From NCBI GenBank assembly GCA_014773175.1, contig VXCM01000282.1, forward strand, positions 434,001-498,000: a stretch of 64,000 nucleotides of DNA, written 5' to 3'. Shown here piece by piece: positions 1-12,911 of this stretch. Below the pieces are notes generated by a model. The model saw only the letters and a list, made by a program, of their open reading frames with translations. It made no database searches and was not told the DNA's origin. The translations under genes were made by a program, and so were the position numbers. The first letter of the stretch is position 1; every line of letters starts with the position of its first letter. Source of the stretch: Lucifuga dentata (taxonomy: Eukaryota; Chordata; Actinopteri; Ophidiiformes; Bythitidae).

Positions 1-1259
1 AAGATATTATTTAAATAAAACAGCAATAATACAATACAATAAGACAGTAAATGCTTTGTACAATCAAGCTTTTTATATGTGTGTATGACAGAAAAAAATA
101 GACACAATGTGCACATGCACAACTGTGCATTATGTGTCCCTGTCAGTGTTGAAACTATACACTCTTGAAATTTGGGATGTTTAATTTAACTGTCCTGATT
201 GACAAACTGGTAAAGTTTACCCCCAAAAATACACTTAAAAATTCAAATATGTAAGATCGGACACTGAGAAACTGTGTGCACAATTGTCATACCTGCAGGT
301 GCTTTTTAAAAAAAAATGCCATTTAATATGATTGTAATTACATTATTATCTAAAGAGTCATAACATCCACAGTATTTTACCTCAGGAGAACCAACTTGCC
401 TCATTGTGAAACAACACAGCTAAATGATCAGCTGTCCACAAAGAGGAGACAACAACGGAGCTTCCCAGGGGTCTTTAGATGAAACTGACTATGCTGATAA
501 AACAAAACCTTGTATTGTTTGTCTCAGAAGCATCTCCATTTTGTGCTTAAGTTTTACCCCATTCAGTCTGTCTCTGTTGCCTGTCAGTCTGTCAGGCTGC
601 TCAGTACTTGGTCTGCTCTGCTTTGCTGCCATATTTGCTATGTGATCTTCAACACATGTTTTCACTTACAGACTAGCTTTTTCCACTGGGAAGGAAATGG
701 GAGGTTCCTGACTGTGATTCATCGCTGGTGCCCAGACAGCTTTCACACACACTCTCTGTCTTCAGTCCTACATATATTGAGTTTATATTTTAATACTCAA
801 TACTTTTCCCGAAATATCATTGGATCGCTAAACTCACAAACTGTGAGGTTCAGCTGACCTTTATAATGGATTGTAAAATCTGAGCCACATTTTCTACCTC
901 AGGTAAATGCTAAAGTGTAAGTTTGCATGACTTCTATCTGTAATGACTCTCAAGTTGCGGGCATTATATGTATGAAATTCAAATCAAGTTTGTTTTTAAC
1001 TGTTTTTAATATCATGAGCATGACATAACACGTTGTACAAGAAAACTGATTTCATTCATTAATAAAATATTTCAGACCTTGATACCAAACAAAGCCAACA
1101 GTCTATTTAAACCACAGTTTTCTCAGGCTAATCCACTGTTTTCTTTGACTCAAGTGTCTAATTTAGTGCTTCCCCTCTTCTTGTGTTTGCAGCCTCACCT
1201 TTCTGTACAGAAATTATACAGCTCTTCTGCATTATTCTCAGTAAACACAAAATCCCAAA
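1..1259 (+). promoter_or_regulatory. 5' flank and probable leader of calhm2
   Basis: No coding gene is visible in this AT-rich stretch. A consensus-like donor (CTCAG/GTAAAT, GT at 903) and a pyrimidine-rich acceptor (TTGTGTTTGCAG, ending at 1192) could bound a leader intron, so that a non-coding first exon joins an exon starting at 1193, 67 bases before the calhm2 start codon. This is inferred from splice signals only; no transcript evidence is available. Open frames at 424-857 have no splice or codon context and look accidental. Confidence 0.35.
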
Positions 1260-2836
1260 ATGGCTGCAGCTGCCCTTGTCACAGAGAACTTTAAATTTGT
1301 ATCTCTCTTCTTCAAGAGCAAAGATGTCATGATCTTCAATGGTCTAATTGCTCTGGGTACTGTGGCTGGCCAGACTGCGTTCAATATATTTGCTTTTGAT
1401 TGTCCATGTTCTTCAGGGAGGAACTACCTGTATGGCCTTGCTGCCATTGGTGTTCCTGCATTGGTTTTTTTCCTCATCGGAATAATGATGAATAAGAGCA
1501 CATGGGACTTGGTCTCTGAGTACCGCCTCAGAACATGCCGGAAGCTTTCGGGAGTTGCAGCGTTTGCACTGCTGGGAACCATCGTTGGTCGGGCTATAGT
1601 TGCGCCACTGACATGGGTGGTGATCTCTTTGCTGCAAGGCCAGGCTTACACATGTGCCCTTAGTGAATTTATTGACCCCAGTACGTTGGAGGGTTTTCCA
1701 TCAAATCAGAGTTCAGAGGTCATGGCAAAGTTTCCTTGTCAAGAAAGCATTTCCACAGAGCTGCAGGGCTTCTGGCCAGAAATCGAGCGGCGACTGAAAT
1801 ATGAATCTCAGGTAATGGAGTGCTTTTTATTTGTTAGTTTTTTTGGAAAAAATCTGACTAAATGGTTATTATTTAGCTAAACTTTTGTTTTTTTTCCTCA
1901 AAATTTGAGCATTAAAGTTGACTCAAAAATTTGTCATGTAGGTAGAAGTAGCAAGTAGAATTGTTTTTGAATAATCTTTTTTTACAGTGCACACAGTTGA
2001 TACCGTAGGTTTCTTTGCAAATACACTCAACAGGTAACAGTAAAATCCATAGAAACAAAAATTTCTAGAATGTTCACTCCTCTTTGATGACAGCATTATT
2101 GCTTTCTTCATCTTCATTTCCATCTTCTTGAAAAATAATGATAAAAGAGTAGTCTACTTGATAGGTTTTGACTAAGGCATGGGTTTCATTCTGATTCTGA
2201 CTCTTGATCAATTCAGTACATCTAATTTAGCAAATGAGGTATGGGTAGAGCAGGAAGAGATGGCAAATGAGTGCAAGGGCACACAAGGACCAGGATTGGG
2301 TACAACAGGCATAGTGAGTACCACAGCCCGTGGTATCCAGTTGAGGCCCATTGGTTTTTTGCATGAATGCAGTATTCTGTAATGCAGAAAACTGATGAGT
2401 TTTCTGACTGACTGTTCATTCTTTGCAGCTGATAGGCTGGTTGCTGGTGGCAGGAATGTCTATGATGGTGTTTGGCATGCTGTGCATGAAGCGCTGCTGC
2501 TCTCCCCTTGGCTATCAGCAGGAGGCCTATTGGTCCCAGTATCGCACCAGTGAAAAAACCCTTTTCCAACGTACGGCTGCTGTCCACGCGCGCCTCCTGG
2601 CTGCTGAGAATGTTAAGAGCTTCTTTGGCTTTGTGGCACTGGAGAAAGAAGAGAAGGAGCCATTTGCTGAGAGTGCTGCTCCGATCTGCAGTACTGACTG
2701 GAACCGAGTAACTGGTGTCTACCTCTTCCGAGAGAAGAATGGACTGCCTCTGTACAGCAGGCTCAATAAATGGGCCCAATACAACCTGGAGAATAACATG
2801 GAGGCCATGGAGAAAGAGATGGATGTCCTCAGCTGA
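1260..2836 (+). CDS. calhm2: calcium homeostasis modulator 2 (CALHM2), complete two-exon gene
   Basis: The coding exons are 1260-1811 and 2429-2836, joined in phase 0 to give 319 residues; human CALHM2 has 323. The protein is a subunit of a large-pore, voltage- and calcium-sensitive plasma-membrane channel of the CALHM family (ATP and ion permeation). The N-terminus (ENFKFVSLFFKSKDVMIFNG) is nearly identical to mammalian CALHM2, which identifies the paralogue. Four hydrophobic helices fall at about residues 22-42, 55-77, 98-125 and 185-205. The family's extracellular disulfide cysteines are present: C48 and C50 in a CPC motif, C132 and C160. N149-Q-S is a possible glycosylation sequon. The cytoplasmic C-terminus keeps the CSPLxYxQEAYWxQYR and NVxxFFGFVAL motifs. 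The start is chosen by alignment to the family start. The intron (617 bp) has a GTAATG donor and a CTTTGCAG acceptor. ncapd3 follows 1.1 kb downstream on the same strand. Confidence 0.95.
2245..2308. repeat. fragment of a palindromic DNA element in the calhm2 intron
   Basis: The segment with AGAGATGGCAAATGAGTGCA and ending ACCAGGATTGGG resembles the right arm of the foldback element at 8214-8425 (AGAGATGGAAAATATGCAGT, ACCAGGATTGGG). It appears to be a decayed half copy of the same family. It lies in the intron and does not touch either splice site. Confidence 0.5.
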
Positions 2837-3690
2837 CTTTCAGTGGCAAGGTATTCTGTAGTTGTATGAATTCAAAAATTCTGGAGTGAGCATTCAGATC
2901 CACTTTAGTGAAATCATTTATTTAGAACAACTCTTAGTCTTTTTGACTGTATATCAGAACTAAATTCACATACATAATTGATATAATTCAAGGTGAAAAA
3001 TCTGCATTTCTTGAGTTTATCATTTGATGATAATATAAATTATATAGGCATGTTTTAGCTGAGATTACAGACATTAGATTAAAAATATTCACGTGTGGTG
3101 TTGCATTGGAGGGATTAGAACACATGTTCTCAGTATTTCTAAAATGCTGTCTACGGCTCTGCATTTCACAGTATCAGAAAACATTAACTTAAAATTTGTT
3201 GATGGCTGATGTTTCTTAGGTTTGCTCCTGCTGTGTTTGTTAGACTTGTCCACTCTATAGTCAACACTGCCTTGCTCCTCATTATTATGAATCAGAATTT
3301 TTTGTCAAATGAAGTTATGATTCAGTGAGGAACTTACATTGAACCTTATTTTACTCTTGGTTTTAAAATGTTGTTTTATTTTGTTCTTATTGTCTTTTAA
3401 ATGCTGTTTGAATGCATTTTGTTTGTGCAAGCACTTTGAATTGCCTTTGTGTCTGAATGTTGCTATATAAATTGCCTTGCCTTGGTATTTCTTTTTAAAT
3501 ATCTTTTTAAAAGATGTGTATCTTTCACAGAAATATTTCATTGTTGTTATTACTGTTTGTTTTGCACTGATAATTACAATATATCTGCCAGCATATGCAG
3601 TCTTTTGTCAAACATGTCAACATCTCATGCTGAATTTAAAATCTTAATCTGCAAATGTAGGACGTAATTGTACTTTCTCTTTGAAATGCA
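2837..3690 (+). other. calhm2 3' UTR and intergenic spacer
   Basis: No gene is seen. An ATTAAA at 3078-3083 is a possible but weak poly(A) signal. Positions 3429-3486 (AAGCACTTTGAATTGCC followed by GCTATATAAATTGCC) resemble the 3' tail of an interspersed repeat that recurs in teleost genomes; this is recognised by memory, not by search. The rest is AT-rich single-copy-looking sequence. Confidence 0.4.
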
Positions 3691-3723
3691 GTGAAGTAAC
3701 AAAATGGAAACTCGCGCTCGCGG

Positions 3724-3755
3724 GCACACACACGCGCGCGCGCGCGCGCGCACAC
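3724..3755. repeat. alternating CA/CG dinucleotide tract (Z-DNA-prone)
   Basis: Thirty-two bases of uninterrupted purine-pyrimidine alternation: (CA)n, then about nine consecutive CG steps, then CA. This is about 170 bp upstream of the ncapd3 start codon, where the promoter or leader must be. Long CG runs are scarce in vertebrate genomes and are the classic Z-DNA sequence; function here is inference. Confidence 0.9.
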
Positions 3756-3926
3756 TTTCCACTTATTTCCACTAACTTTTGTCAAAATCCGCCACAGGCG
3801 ACATGCCAGTCCACGAGGTGGCGGTAAAGGAAGCTGAATGAACAAGCAAGCGTAAATAATAAGAAGAAGAAACACACGAACTTGGTAATGCGCATGTCTA
3901 TTGCAGTTCAGGCGGGCTGATTCAAA
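3756..3926 (+). promoter_or_regulatory. probable ncapd3 promoter and leader
   Basis: This is the only plausible promoter space close to the start codon at 3927. It follows the CG tract, contains the CTCF-like core, and ends with TTCAAAATGG. In that sequence TTCAAA is the reverse complement of the CHR core (TTTGAA) used by cell-cycle genes, and AAAATGG resembles a YY1 core over the start codon. No TATA box is evident. The transcription start is not determinable from sequence alone. Confidence 0.35.
3811..3875. repeat. teleost short-repeat-like segment with a CTCF-like core
   Basis: CCACGAGGTGGCGGTAA at 3811-3827 followed by an AAGCGTAAATAATAAGAAGA purine-rich tail resembles a dispersed teleost repeat that carries a CCACNAGGTGGC motif before an AAGAAGAAG tail. 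The 12-base core also fits the vertebrate CTCF core with one mismatch. I cannot tell which reading is functional without alignment or occupancy data. Confidence 0.4.
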
Positions 3927-6900
3927 ATGGAGCTCATATCTGCGCTGCACTTTCTCAAGTTAAATGACATTTCTGACGGTAATATTATATGTTTTATGAT
4001 TGATTTAGTACCATGAATGTAATTATTGAGTGGCGAATGTCGTAGTTCCCGATAAAAGTTTACTAGCTAACGTTAACGCTGCTGGCTTGTAAATACAAAT
4101 AAAAACGTTTAGGTCCAGTGCAATTAAATATATCTATATCTATATATCTATATCTATCTATCTCTATATATATATATCTTTTCATATCACATGCAGTACA
4201 GTTAACAAAGGCTTACATTTACTGAAATAACCATTGCAACTTCTACGATGTTTATTACCGAAATTTAATGCGACGTTAGCTAGCGTAATGCAAATTAAAC
4301 TAATAATACAGAGAACACTCCAGTGCATTCCATATATGATAGAATTACGTACTGTATTTCAAATAGTAATGCATGAAATGAAGCTAATGCAGCTCAGTTC
4401 AAATACCGTCCATGTTTTGGTTCTTCGTTTTGATTTTTGTATCCAGCAACCTACCCCCTAAGGATTATTGGAATAAAATACTCAAAATATTGTGTGGTGA
4501 CAAATCACTTAAATTAAAGGAAGTTAATATGACGAGTGTTTTGTGTTTTTAAAGCATGGGTGGACGCAGTCTGGGACTTGGAATTCACAGAAAGCAAGCC
4601 ACTGGAGGGAGAAATAGAGGAGGAACTTGCAGCCAACGGAGGCGAGGCTTTCAGAAAATTGTACAAGTGGTTACTACCCTATGCTGTGGAACTGCAGACA
4701 TCTGCAGGCAGCGATGAAACGCCGCAGGTAGAACTGATCCAGTATAGAGCTATAATATGCAAAAACCACACTGACATTTAAACCCAGGCATCACTGCAGT
4801 ACGTTTCCTGTCTGGTAGCAGCAGTAATCCCACTAATCTCTAATGTTTTGCTGCAGAGTATCTGGGCGCTGCTGGGAGAGAACGGGGTATCTGTCAAGTC
4901 GCTGGTGGCTGTGTTGTCTGTCTTCATCCAGGGGGGAAAAGCTAAAGCAGCCAGTGTTCAGCAGAGGATAGGCAGCCTGAATGCTGCCTCAGTCTACTTG
5001 CTACTGTTGGGAATCCCAGGTAAAGATCCACTCTATACTGGGAAACACACTGATTGTTATTTTGCAGACAGGTGTTCTTACCTTTCTGCTTTTTTTCAAG
5101 TCCCTTTCCACTGCTATTCGTCTCCTTCCAAACATTCATTCACACAATAATAAATTACAAAGAACATCACAATGACTGTCTTCATGGTTCTTGAGATGTG
5201 GTGGAAATGCAGACACTAATTGAAGGGACAGTTAGTTCCTGAGATTTAGTCCTGGGACTATATGATCGAATAGCCTTAATAACTACACTAGCAGTATCAG
5301 TGTTGCTATTAAATATATGGTTTTATCAATTTTACAATTTAATTCAGACTTTTCTGTTAACCTGAATTTACTCAGAGAAAATATTTGAGCTCCACTGAAG
5401 GCAATTTTAAGGCCTTTCTTCTCTGCAGACATCTGAACTCAGAAGTGTTCTGCTTTCTGGCAGTTCAGCCTTTTGTGAGTTTATGACTGTTTGATATATG
5501 AATTGTGGCACGCACATTCATGTTGTTGACTTAGATTCTGCACTTTGTCACACTCTTTCACTTCAGCAATACATAAAATACAGTAAAACTGGAAGCTCTT
5601 CTTAATGCAGTGAATAAATATTATATGAATGATTCCCACTTTTACCAAAATAAACATTTTGTCATTTTTAGATGCGCTGATTTGAGGTTGTGTGGTTCTT
5701 TTTTAATTTCCTTATGGGCTTGACTGTGAAGTATAGCAGTGTTAGTATTAGGTTTGTGTCCATGTGTGCACAGTGTGTAAGATGACCTATATGTGTTGTT
5801 GCTTCAAGGGAGCATTGCCAACAGGGTTTTCCACGAGATTTTGTTGGACATGTGTTCAGACATGGCTTCTCACTGCTGGCCTCAGGACTCTGGCAAGAAG
5901 CGCAAGAAGGATGGACTGAAGAGCTCCCAAGCTGAAGCCAAACGCTCCAAACCACACCGCAAAGACAATCAAGAGGTGCGTTAGCCAAATTACTCAAACC
6001 AGTGAAAACTGTTGAAATGTTAAAGGTGAGCAGATCAGCTGAGTGTGACTGCAAGACATTTTACTCTCTTCCATTTATATAAAACACACATTTTCTGATG
6101 TGCTTTTGAATGCAGTTTCCAGATATGTAATGCTTTCATTATTAAAATTACTATTTTATTGATCCTGAAAGTCATACATGTAATATACAGAGTGTTGTGG
6201 AAAAGACGATTTTGTCTGTCTTTGTTGTCCTCAGATGGATGTGGACGAGGAGGAGGAGGAGGAAGAGGAGGAGGTTCATTTCTCTGACCAGGATCTGATG
6301 AAACTCAGGGAGGCTGTGGTTCTGCTGGTTCAAAGCCTTCTGAGACTCCTCCAGAATTTTCCACTCAAAGACAAACTGCAGAACGCCATCAACTGCACTC
6401 GGGTAATTAAAAATTCTATCATCATACCCACTTCATTTCAAGAGGAAGGTTTAGAAACTGCCAGCAATGAGGATCACCTGGGAATCATTTCTGCAGAGCA
6501 GCTGACCGTTGCAGGAGCTCCTTCTTTCTACTTTATTTGTTCTCTGGTTTAAATGCTATATGTATCATTTTAAACATCATTATAGAATTTTCAAATTAAT
6601 TACTTATTGTTAGCCCTTGCCTTTTTCCTGTTTCTTTCTTTTTTGGCCATAAAGCAATGCAGACATGTATCTAAATTGGGCCCTGTACTGTAAAGTGTAG
6701 AGGCAACTTAAGTCTGAAAATGATCTTCTTCCTATCTAAACAGTGTGCATCTGAGATTTGTTTTCACATTGTTGAAGTGTAAAATTACAAACTACTTCTT
6801 GTCTGCAGATCTTCATTAAGCTGATTTACTTTGAGCCGGTCATTGGAGAGCTGACGTTTTCTGCTAAACAGTGAGTTTGGACACACATTCTCTCTTACTG

Positions 6901-9900
6901 AAGCATGTTCCTGCAATGCAGTTGGAAAGGGCTGATGGTTGTGTGTTTTCCCAGGGACATCACCAAACTGAGGAGTGTTCCTGAGATGGCTTTCTATGGC
7001 CTGCGACTGCTCTGCTCACCAAGTCATGGAGATCAGAAAGAGGTGGGATGCAAACCCTTATTTACTTATTGCACAAACATGCAACACGCAATGGATAATC
7101 CTGGTCCATCAAGGCCAATAAAATGCAGAGTTGTCTCTTGGAGTCTGCAATGCGAACACCTCAGAATACAAAATAAAAAGCTGTTTGTCTCAGTGAAAAG
7201 TCATACCTGTTTTCAGAATTACAATACATTGTAATCTTTGTGATTAAGCAGAGCATGAGTGAGGCCTGGCATTACTTGTCTGCTCCAGCAGAGGGATGTT
7301 TTTTTAAAGATGTTTCACTGCCTTTGAGAGTCTAAACCTGTGTGTTCATCCTCCAGTCCATACGGCGGGTTTTCCACCAGCTTCTCTATGTGATCCTGAT
7401 GATGAGTAAAGGCGTTAGAGGGAAGCCCTCTGTCCTCATACCCAGCCAGGCCGTCCTCGCTGCCCGTGACCAGGCCATCCATTTTGTTTGGTAAGCAACT
7501 GTGTTAATTTTTAAGTTAAACTCAAAACCAAAACACCTTTTTTTTAAAAATGGCTTTTATAGAGGCATATCCTCTGACCATCCTTCAGTTTAGGCTCTCA
7601 TCCAGTTTGTCTGTTGTTGACTTCATCCCGTTTTCAAGCTTTCGAGGCTGCTAGTTAAACTGAGGTGGTATGAGCAACTGATGGACATCTACTGCCATCT
7701 AGAGGAAGTAAAGAGGAGGGTGAACAGATTGTGTTACTGTGGACCCATAAGATACACATCCCTTTCAAAAATTCCCAAGAAGTCATCATTATGGTTAACT
7801 ATATAAATATAATAAAAATACTGTCAGAAATTCAAAGCTATTTTACCATTATGAGTCTTGTGATTCTATTATTAAAGTTAACTGATATTCAGTTTTTGAT
7901 CAGATGTGCTATTAAATGACCTTAATTTTTGATCAGAGGTTCTATTAAATAACTTTAATTAATTGGGTTACACAATTATCTTACACCATACATTTCATAT
8001 GGTATGAAAGAGCTTATATCACACAACCATGTTTCCTAATCCCCCTTTCATACCTGGTTGTGGATAGAGTCTTGATATTGGAGGTGACATTTCACATCAG
8101 GACCACTTGTTGCTTGCTTGTTTATGATTTTTTATTTTTTTTAATGTCTTGTACCATTAAACTGCATAGATTCTATGCACATATCCTTTATTGATGATCT
8201 ATGTCAGTAGTTAGTCCTTATGTACCCCAACACTGCATATTTTCCACCTCTCCCTGCTTTATCCAGACCCGACTAATGAAATCAGATGTGTTTAGCCAAT
8301 CAAGATCTGAGAGACACCAAGAGAGCACACCTGATTTAGCTAATAAGTTGTGTGTGTGTGTAGATCAGGGAGAGATGGAAAATATGCAGTGCTGGGGTAC
8401 ACAAAGACCAGGATTGGGGAAGCCACTAATCTATGTGTCTGTGATTCTAGTCACATTGTGGATGAACTGCAGGAGCTGGCACTACCCTTCCTACAAATCC
8501 TCCTGCAGCATATCTGTTTCCAGGTGAACCCTCCACAAAACTCTCAGCACTGAGCTTCTAGTGTGCTCAGGCAGTGACACAGTTTCCCTTTGTGCTCTCA
8601 TTGTAAAATTAGAAAATGAATTAGAAAATGACGACCAACAGCTTAAATTTCAAAGACTTGATTTAAACTGTTGCCGTAATATGAAGGAATCCAGATTTAA
8701 GAAGCGATAATCTTGTTGTCTCTTTACTTAGTTATTAAACGAGTAAACAGTTGTTTCTGTACTTAGTTATTAATTGAAGTATTATAAGTGTGCTGATTTG
8801 CTTTTGCTGTTTGATATTCAGATGGTGGAGAAGAGTGAGTATCGAACCCATGGAGCCCAGGCTGTGGGTATGTTGACGTCTCAGATGGCCAGTACTGACT
8901 ACGCCTGCTTCATAAAATGGCTGTTTAACTGGTCCAGACACTCAAAGGTAACACAGAAATTATTGCAACTTCTTCTTCTCATAAGTTTTTCGGTGAAGGA
9001 GTATTTAAGTCCTGCCCTGCGACACATAGACATGGTTGAATACAGTCACACTGAGAGCTTCCGTAGAACTGCAGTTTTCTGCTGTTGGCACTGAACAGCG
9101 GCTCTCACGTTCATCTTTAAAAGCCTCGTTCTGTGCCATCTGGATAAATGGTGACACAGATGATAACTGTATCACAAGAATGAAGATTCAGTAAGAAATT
9201 GGATTATTAGGCAGAATCGTAATTAATAAAATCTAAATGATCACCACATGACATCAGCCTCCATGATCCCATGTCAGTAGAACCCCATTTTATAAAATTT
9301 GGCCTGGTGCTTTTGACAGATGGTGTGTCGCCTGTTCTCTGTGGATGTGGTGATGATTCTACTGGAGCAGCCAGAGAGGAGGCTGCAGGACTGTCAGGAC
9401 CCCGAGCTTACCTGCTTCTTGCCACACAAGTTCTTGATCCAGAACCTGCTCTTCGCCCGGAGGATGGATGAGTCGCCCACTGTTCAAGGCCATGCCCTGG
9501 CCTGTCTGGCTCAGTGCCTGGAGCTGCGTTCATTCAACGCTACCCAAGCCGTCCACAGCCTCTTCTGTGCCAGTGAGAGAAACACATTTCCCTGTAGATA
9601 TTAGGGATTTGTGTAATTTTTGGTCTAAAACTAGCAGCAGTTACACAAGATGGGTCTCAGCAACCAAAAACATCAGCAGTAAGGGTTTGGGTTGGGAGCC
9701 AGGATTTTGTTTCATTCCCTCAGAATTCAAGAACGAGAGCTTCTTCCTGGTGCTGCTATTTTGCATCAGCATTCAGCGGTGATAGGAGAATATATTACTG
9801 TTGTGTTTCCATCATGAACTGTTTGAGCATTTTACGGAACGATTCTCACTTAAGTTATCTGTCCACTCTCTCTGTCCAGCTGGAACCCAGACGGTCTTCG

Positions 9901-12864
9901 AGGGTGAAATCACAGATGGTATTGTCTTACGTTTTAAATTTCCTCATTAGTGTAGTGAGGGGGAAAAAAAATGGAAGCTATCATCTGCTGACCACAGATA
10001 CTGGACTGATGGTAGCAAATTTCTAAGTGTTTTTCAAAATAGAAAAGGGCCTTATTGGAAATCTTTCATATGGTCTGAGAGGGAATACTTGTAATTTTAA
10101 AAACTTTAAGCAACTGCTTATGAGTGCAGTTTATGCAATTTGGCTTTATTGCACTCTGGTGGCAGCAGAAGTCTCAGCAACAGAGGCTTCAGAACTTCAA
10201 CAGGGAAAAAAACCTGGATGACTAGATATCACAGAGGTTACAGTACGTAGGAAAATAGATTTCAATAAAATTAATATTTAAATCAAGAATGATTAAAGAA
10301 TATGTAAACACTGATAATCTGTCCAAGCATTTGTTGTCAACATTCACAACTTTACAGCTTTTATTTTCCTATGCTGTTGGCATAGGGTTCAATAGCAAAC
10401 CTAATACAATCCATATTTTCTGTAGTGATTGTATTTAATTAGTCTGTACTGTATTTGATGGTGTATTTTAGGAAATTCCCACCAGACTCAGAAAACCTAC
10501 CGTACGCTCCCATTTAGGACCGTTGAGATTAGCAGCAGCAGTGATGGCCTGGGCTGTGAAGGTGAGACCAACCAACCTGATGGTGCCTTTATTAAAGTCA
10601 TGATCTTTTTAAAATCAGAGTTAATACTGTTAATATGTTTGTTGTCATGTATTATGCAGAACTTTGTAAATTCATGTGATGTCAGTTACTGTCTTTGTTA
10701 AACTGAAATTGAAAACTCACTATGATTTGACTCAGTCTTTATACAATGTTCATTTCAATTTTCATTGCCGAACAGCAAAAGAGAATCTGGCTCTTCTTCT
10801 GCGGCGTGTAAGTCACCCGAAGATAAATGTGAGGAAATCAGCACTGCAGGTAACCAAAACAAAGCTGTTTAAAGATTTACCAGTAGTAGAAGGAAACTAG
10901 CTGCCATTATAGGCAGATAGATATATATTTTTTTAAACTACAAATAATGATGATCAGTAGACTCACTGATGAGTTGCAGTCATTTACCAGAGGTTGTGTC
11001 TAATCCCTGACTGGATTGTTGCACTGCGCAAGAATGACCTTTTACCTCTGGGGTCTCCCTTCACTCTCCAGGCTTTAGTGGGTCTCCTGAAGCATGATGT
11101 GATCCCTGTGAACAAGGAGAATCTGGCCATGCTGTCAGAGCGCTCCAGAGATTCGGCTGTTTCTGTGAAGAAGAAAGCTTTACAGTGTGTGGGGGACCTG
11201 CTTGCTGTGAGTTTCTCCATCACCAGCTCCAATAAACACTAAACATTCTGGCAGAAAACATAGAATAAGTAGAAAACACTGATGGTGGCAGGATCACTAC
11301 TCCCCCCATCCCCCCAAAAAATCATTGGTTTTGAAAAGATTCAGCAAACTCATTTAATGCTGGATTCAGATTTGATGAAATTATCTCAGATCCCAACCGT
11401 AAGCTTGACTATTAAGACTTTGAAACACTCAGGATCTCAGAAAGAATGGTAGATGGGCAGGATTTTTACTGTCTCATAGGAGATACTGTTTTTGGTGAGT
11501 ATCATTACCTTACCTACATTACCTTGTGCTCTGTTAAAAAAAACCTTTTAACTCATAATTTGTCTGTGGAAAGTTTTGGTTTGCAAGATTAGCGTGAAAT
11601 TTGTTAGACAGATCATGCTTGTACCTGCTTTTGGTGATGATATGCATCCTGTCTTTTCACCATAAGACCACTTTTGTTTTGTAGCCATCATCTATTGGTA
11701 TGAAACTCCAATATCTGGGAAGAATGAAGTATGCTGACATGCTGCAGTTAATAACTTAATTTACATAACTTCCATGTCTCCCACTATCACTCTCAGGCTA
11801 AACCAGAGTGCAGTGTGGTGCAGAAGGCATGGCTGCAGGGTGTCTTGCCAGCTGTGATGGACTCTGAGAACTCAGTCCAGGAGAAGGCTCTGGAGGCTTT
11901 GGAAAACGTTCTACTCAGACCAATCAAACCTTACTCCACCAGCCGCCATCTGGACTTTGAACAGAAGCTGACCTGGGACCTGTTGGCACTGCTTTGCCAT
12001 GAGTGCCAAAACCTCAGGTCTGACTAGTTACAGTATATCAATCCAGTTTTCTTTTCATAAACAAGAAAAAATGTGAATCACACAACAGTGCCTGCCTTTT
12101 CTGAAAATGTCTACTGTATCTCATGTAACTGAAGCATAATGTTGAGTCTTAATTGTACTTTCAGAAGTCCTTCAAGCAAAAAATGTCAGCTGTCAGTCCA
12201 AAACTTTTTTCTTTCTGATCTTCAAATAGTGTTATTGTTTGGTCCCTTATAGACACACTTCTGCTGTTGCTGATCTTGCTCTCTACTTGCATATCTAGCC
12301 GATATTTCAGCCGGGCCTTCACCATCTGGTCCAAACAGAATAAGTTCACCTCAGCATTCATCTCCAGCCTGGTCACACATACTGAGACCGATCATGCTGC
12401 TGGTGCCTGGTTGCTGCTCTCTAAAGTTACCCCTTCATCTCCCAAACTGCCCTTTGACAAAATTCTAGATGCCTGGGACAACATGATCAGGTCAGAAGTG
12501 GATACAGTATTTATTGAAAACATCTATATTTGCTAAATTTAGGCCATTTGATTATTTTGCAAATTTTCAATTCACAAACCTCAGTAACCTAGCATTTGTA
12601 AATAATGAATAGTTTAAAAAACTTTTTTTTTTGTTCATAGCTCAAAGGACACAAATGTGACAACCTGCTGCCACATCTTAAGTGTGATGGGAGGTATTGC
12701 CACACATTTGAACAACGATACCAAGGACAGGATCATTGGTGGGTACCCACAGTGATGGATGGTGATAATGAGAAAAATTTACATAGATAATGTTATAGAC
12801 AGCTTTTCATACTGATGATGGCAAGTATGTCTTTGGTTTCAGTTTATGAACTGATTTGCTACCT

Positions 12865-12911
<47 letters not shown>

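Noticed and set aside
424..857. Overlapping plus-strand frames of 73 and 115 codons
   Set aside because: Different frames over AT-rich sequence, Ser/Leu/Phe-rich translation from pyrimidine bias, and no homologue recognised.
2222..2779. 185-codon minus-strand open frame
   Set aside because: It is antisense to calhm2 exon 2 and its intron, and has no splice or family support; it is a reading-frame shadow of the real exon.
5668..6054. 128-codon minus-strand frame
   Set aside because: Antisense to ncapd3 exon 4, which aligns to the family on the plus strand.
12868..12909. (TC)n as a transcriptional element
   Set aside because: Its place directly before an acceptor in an intron explains it better as part of the splice site.
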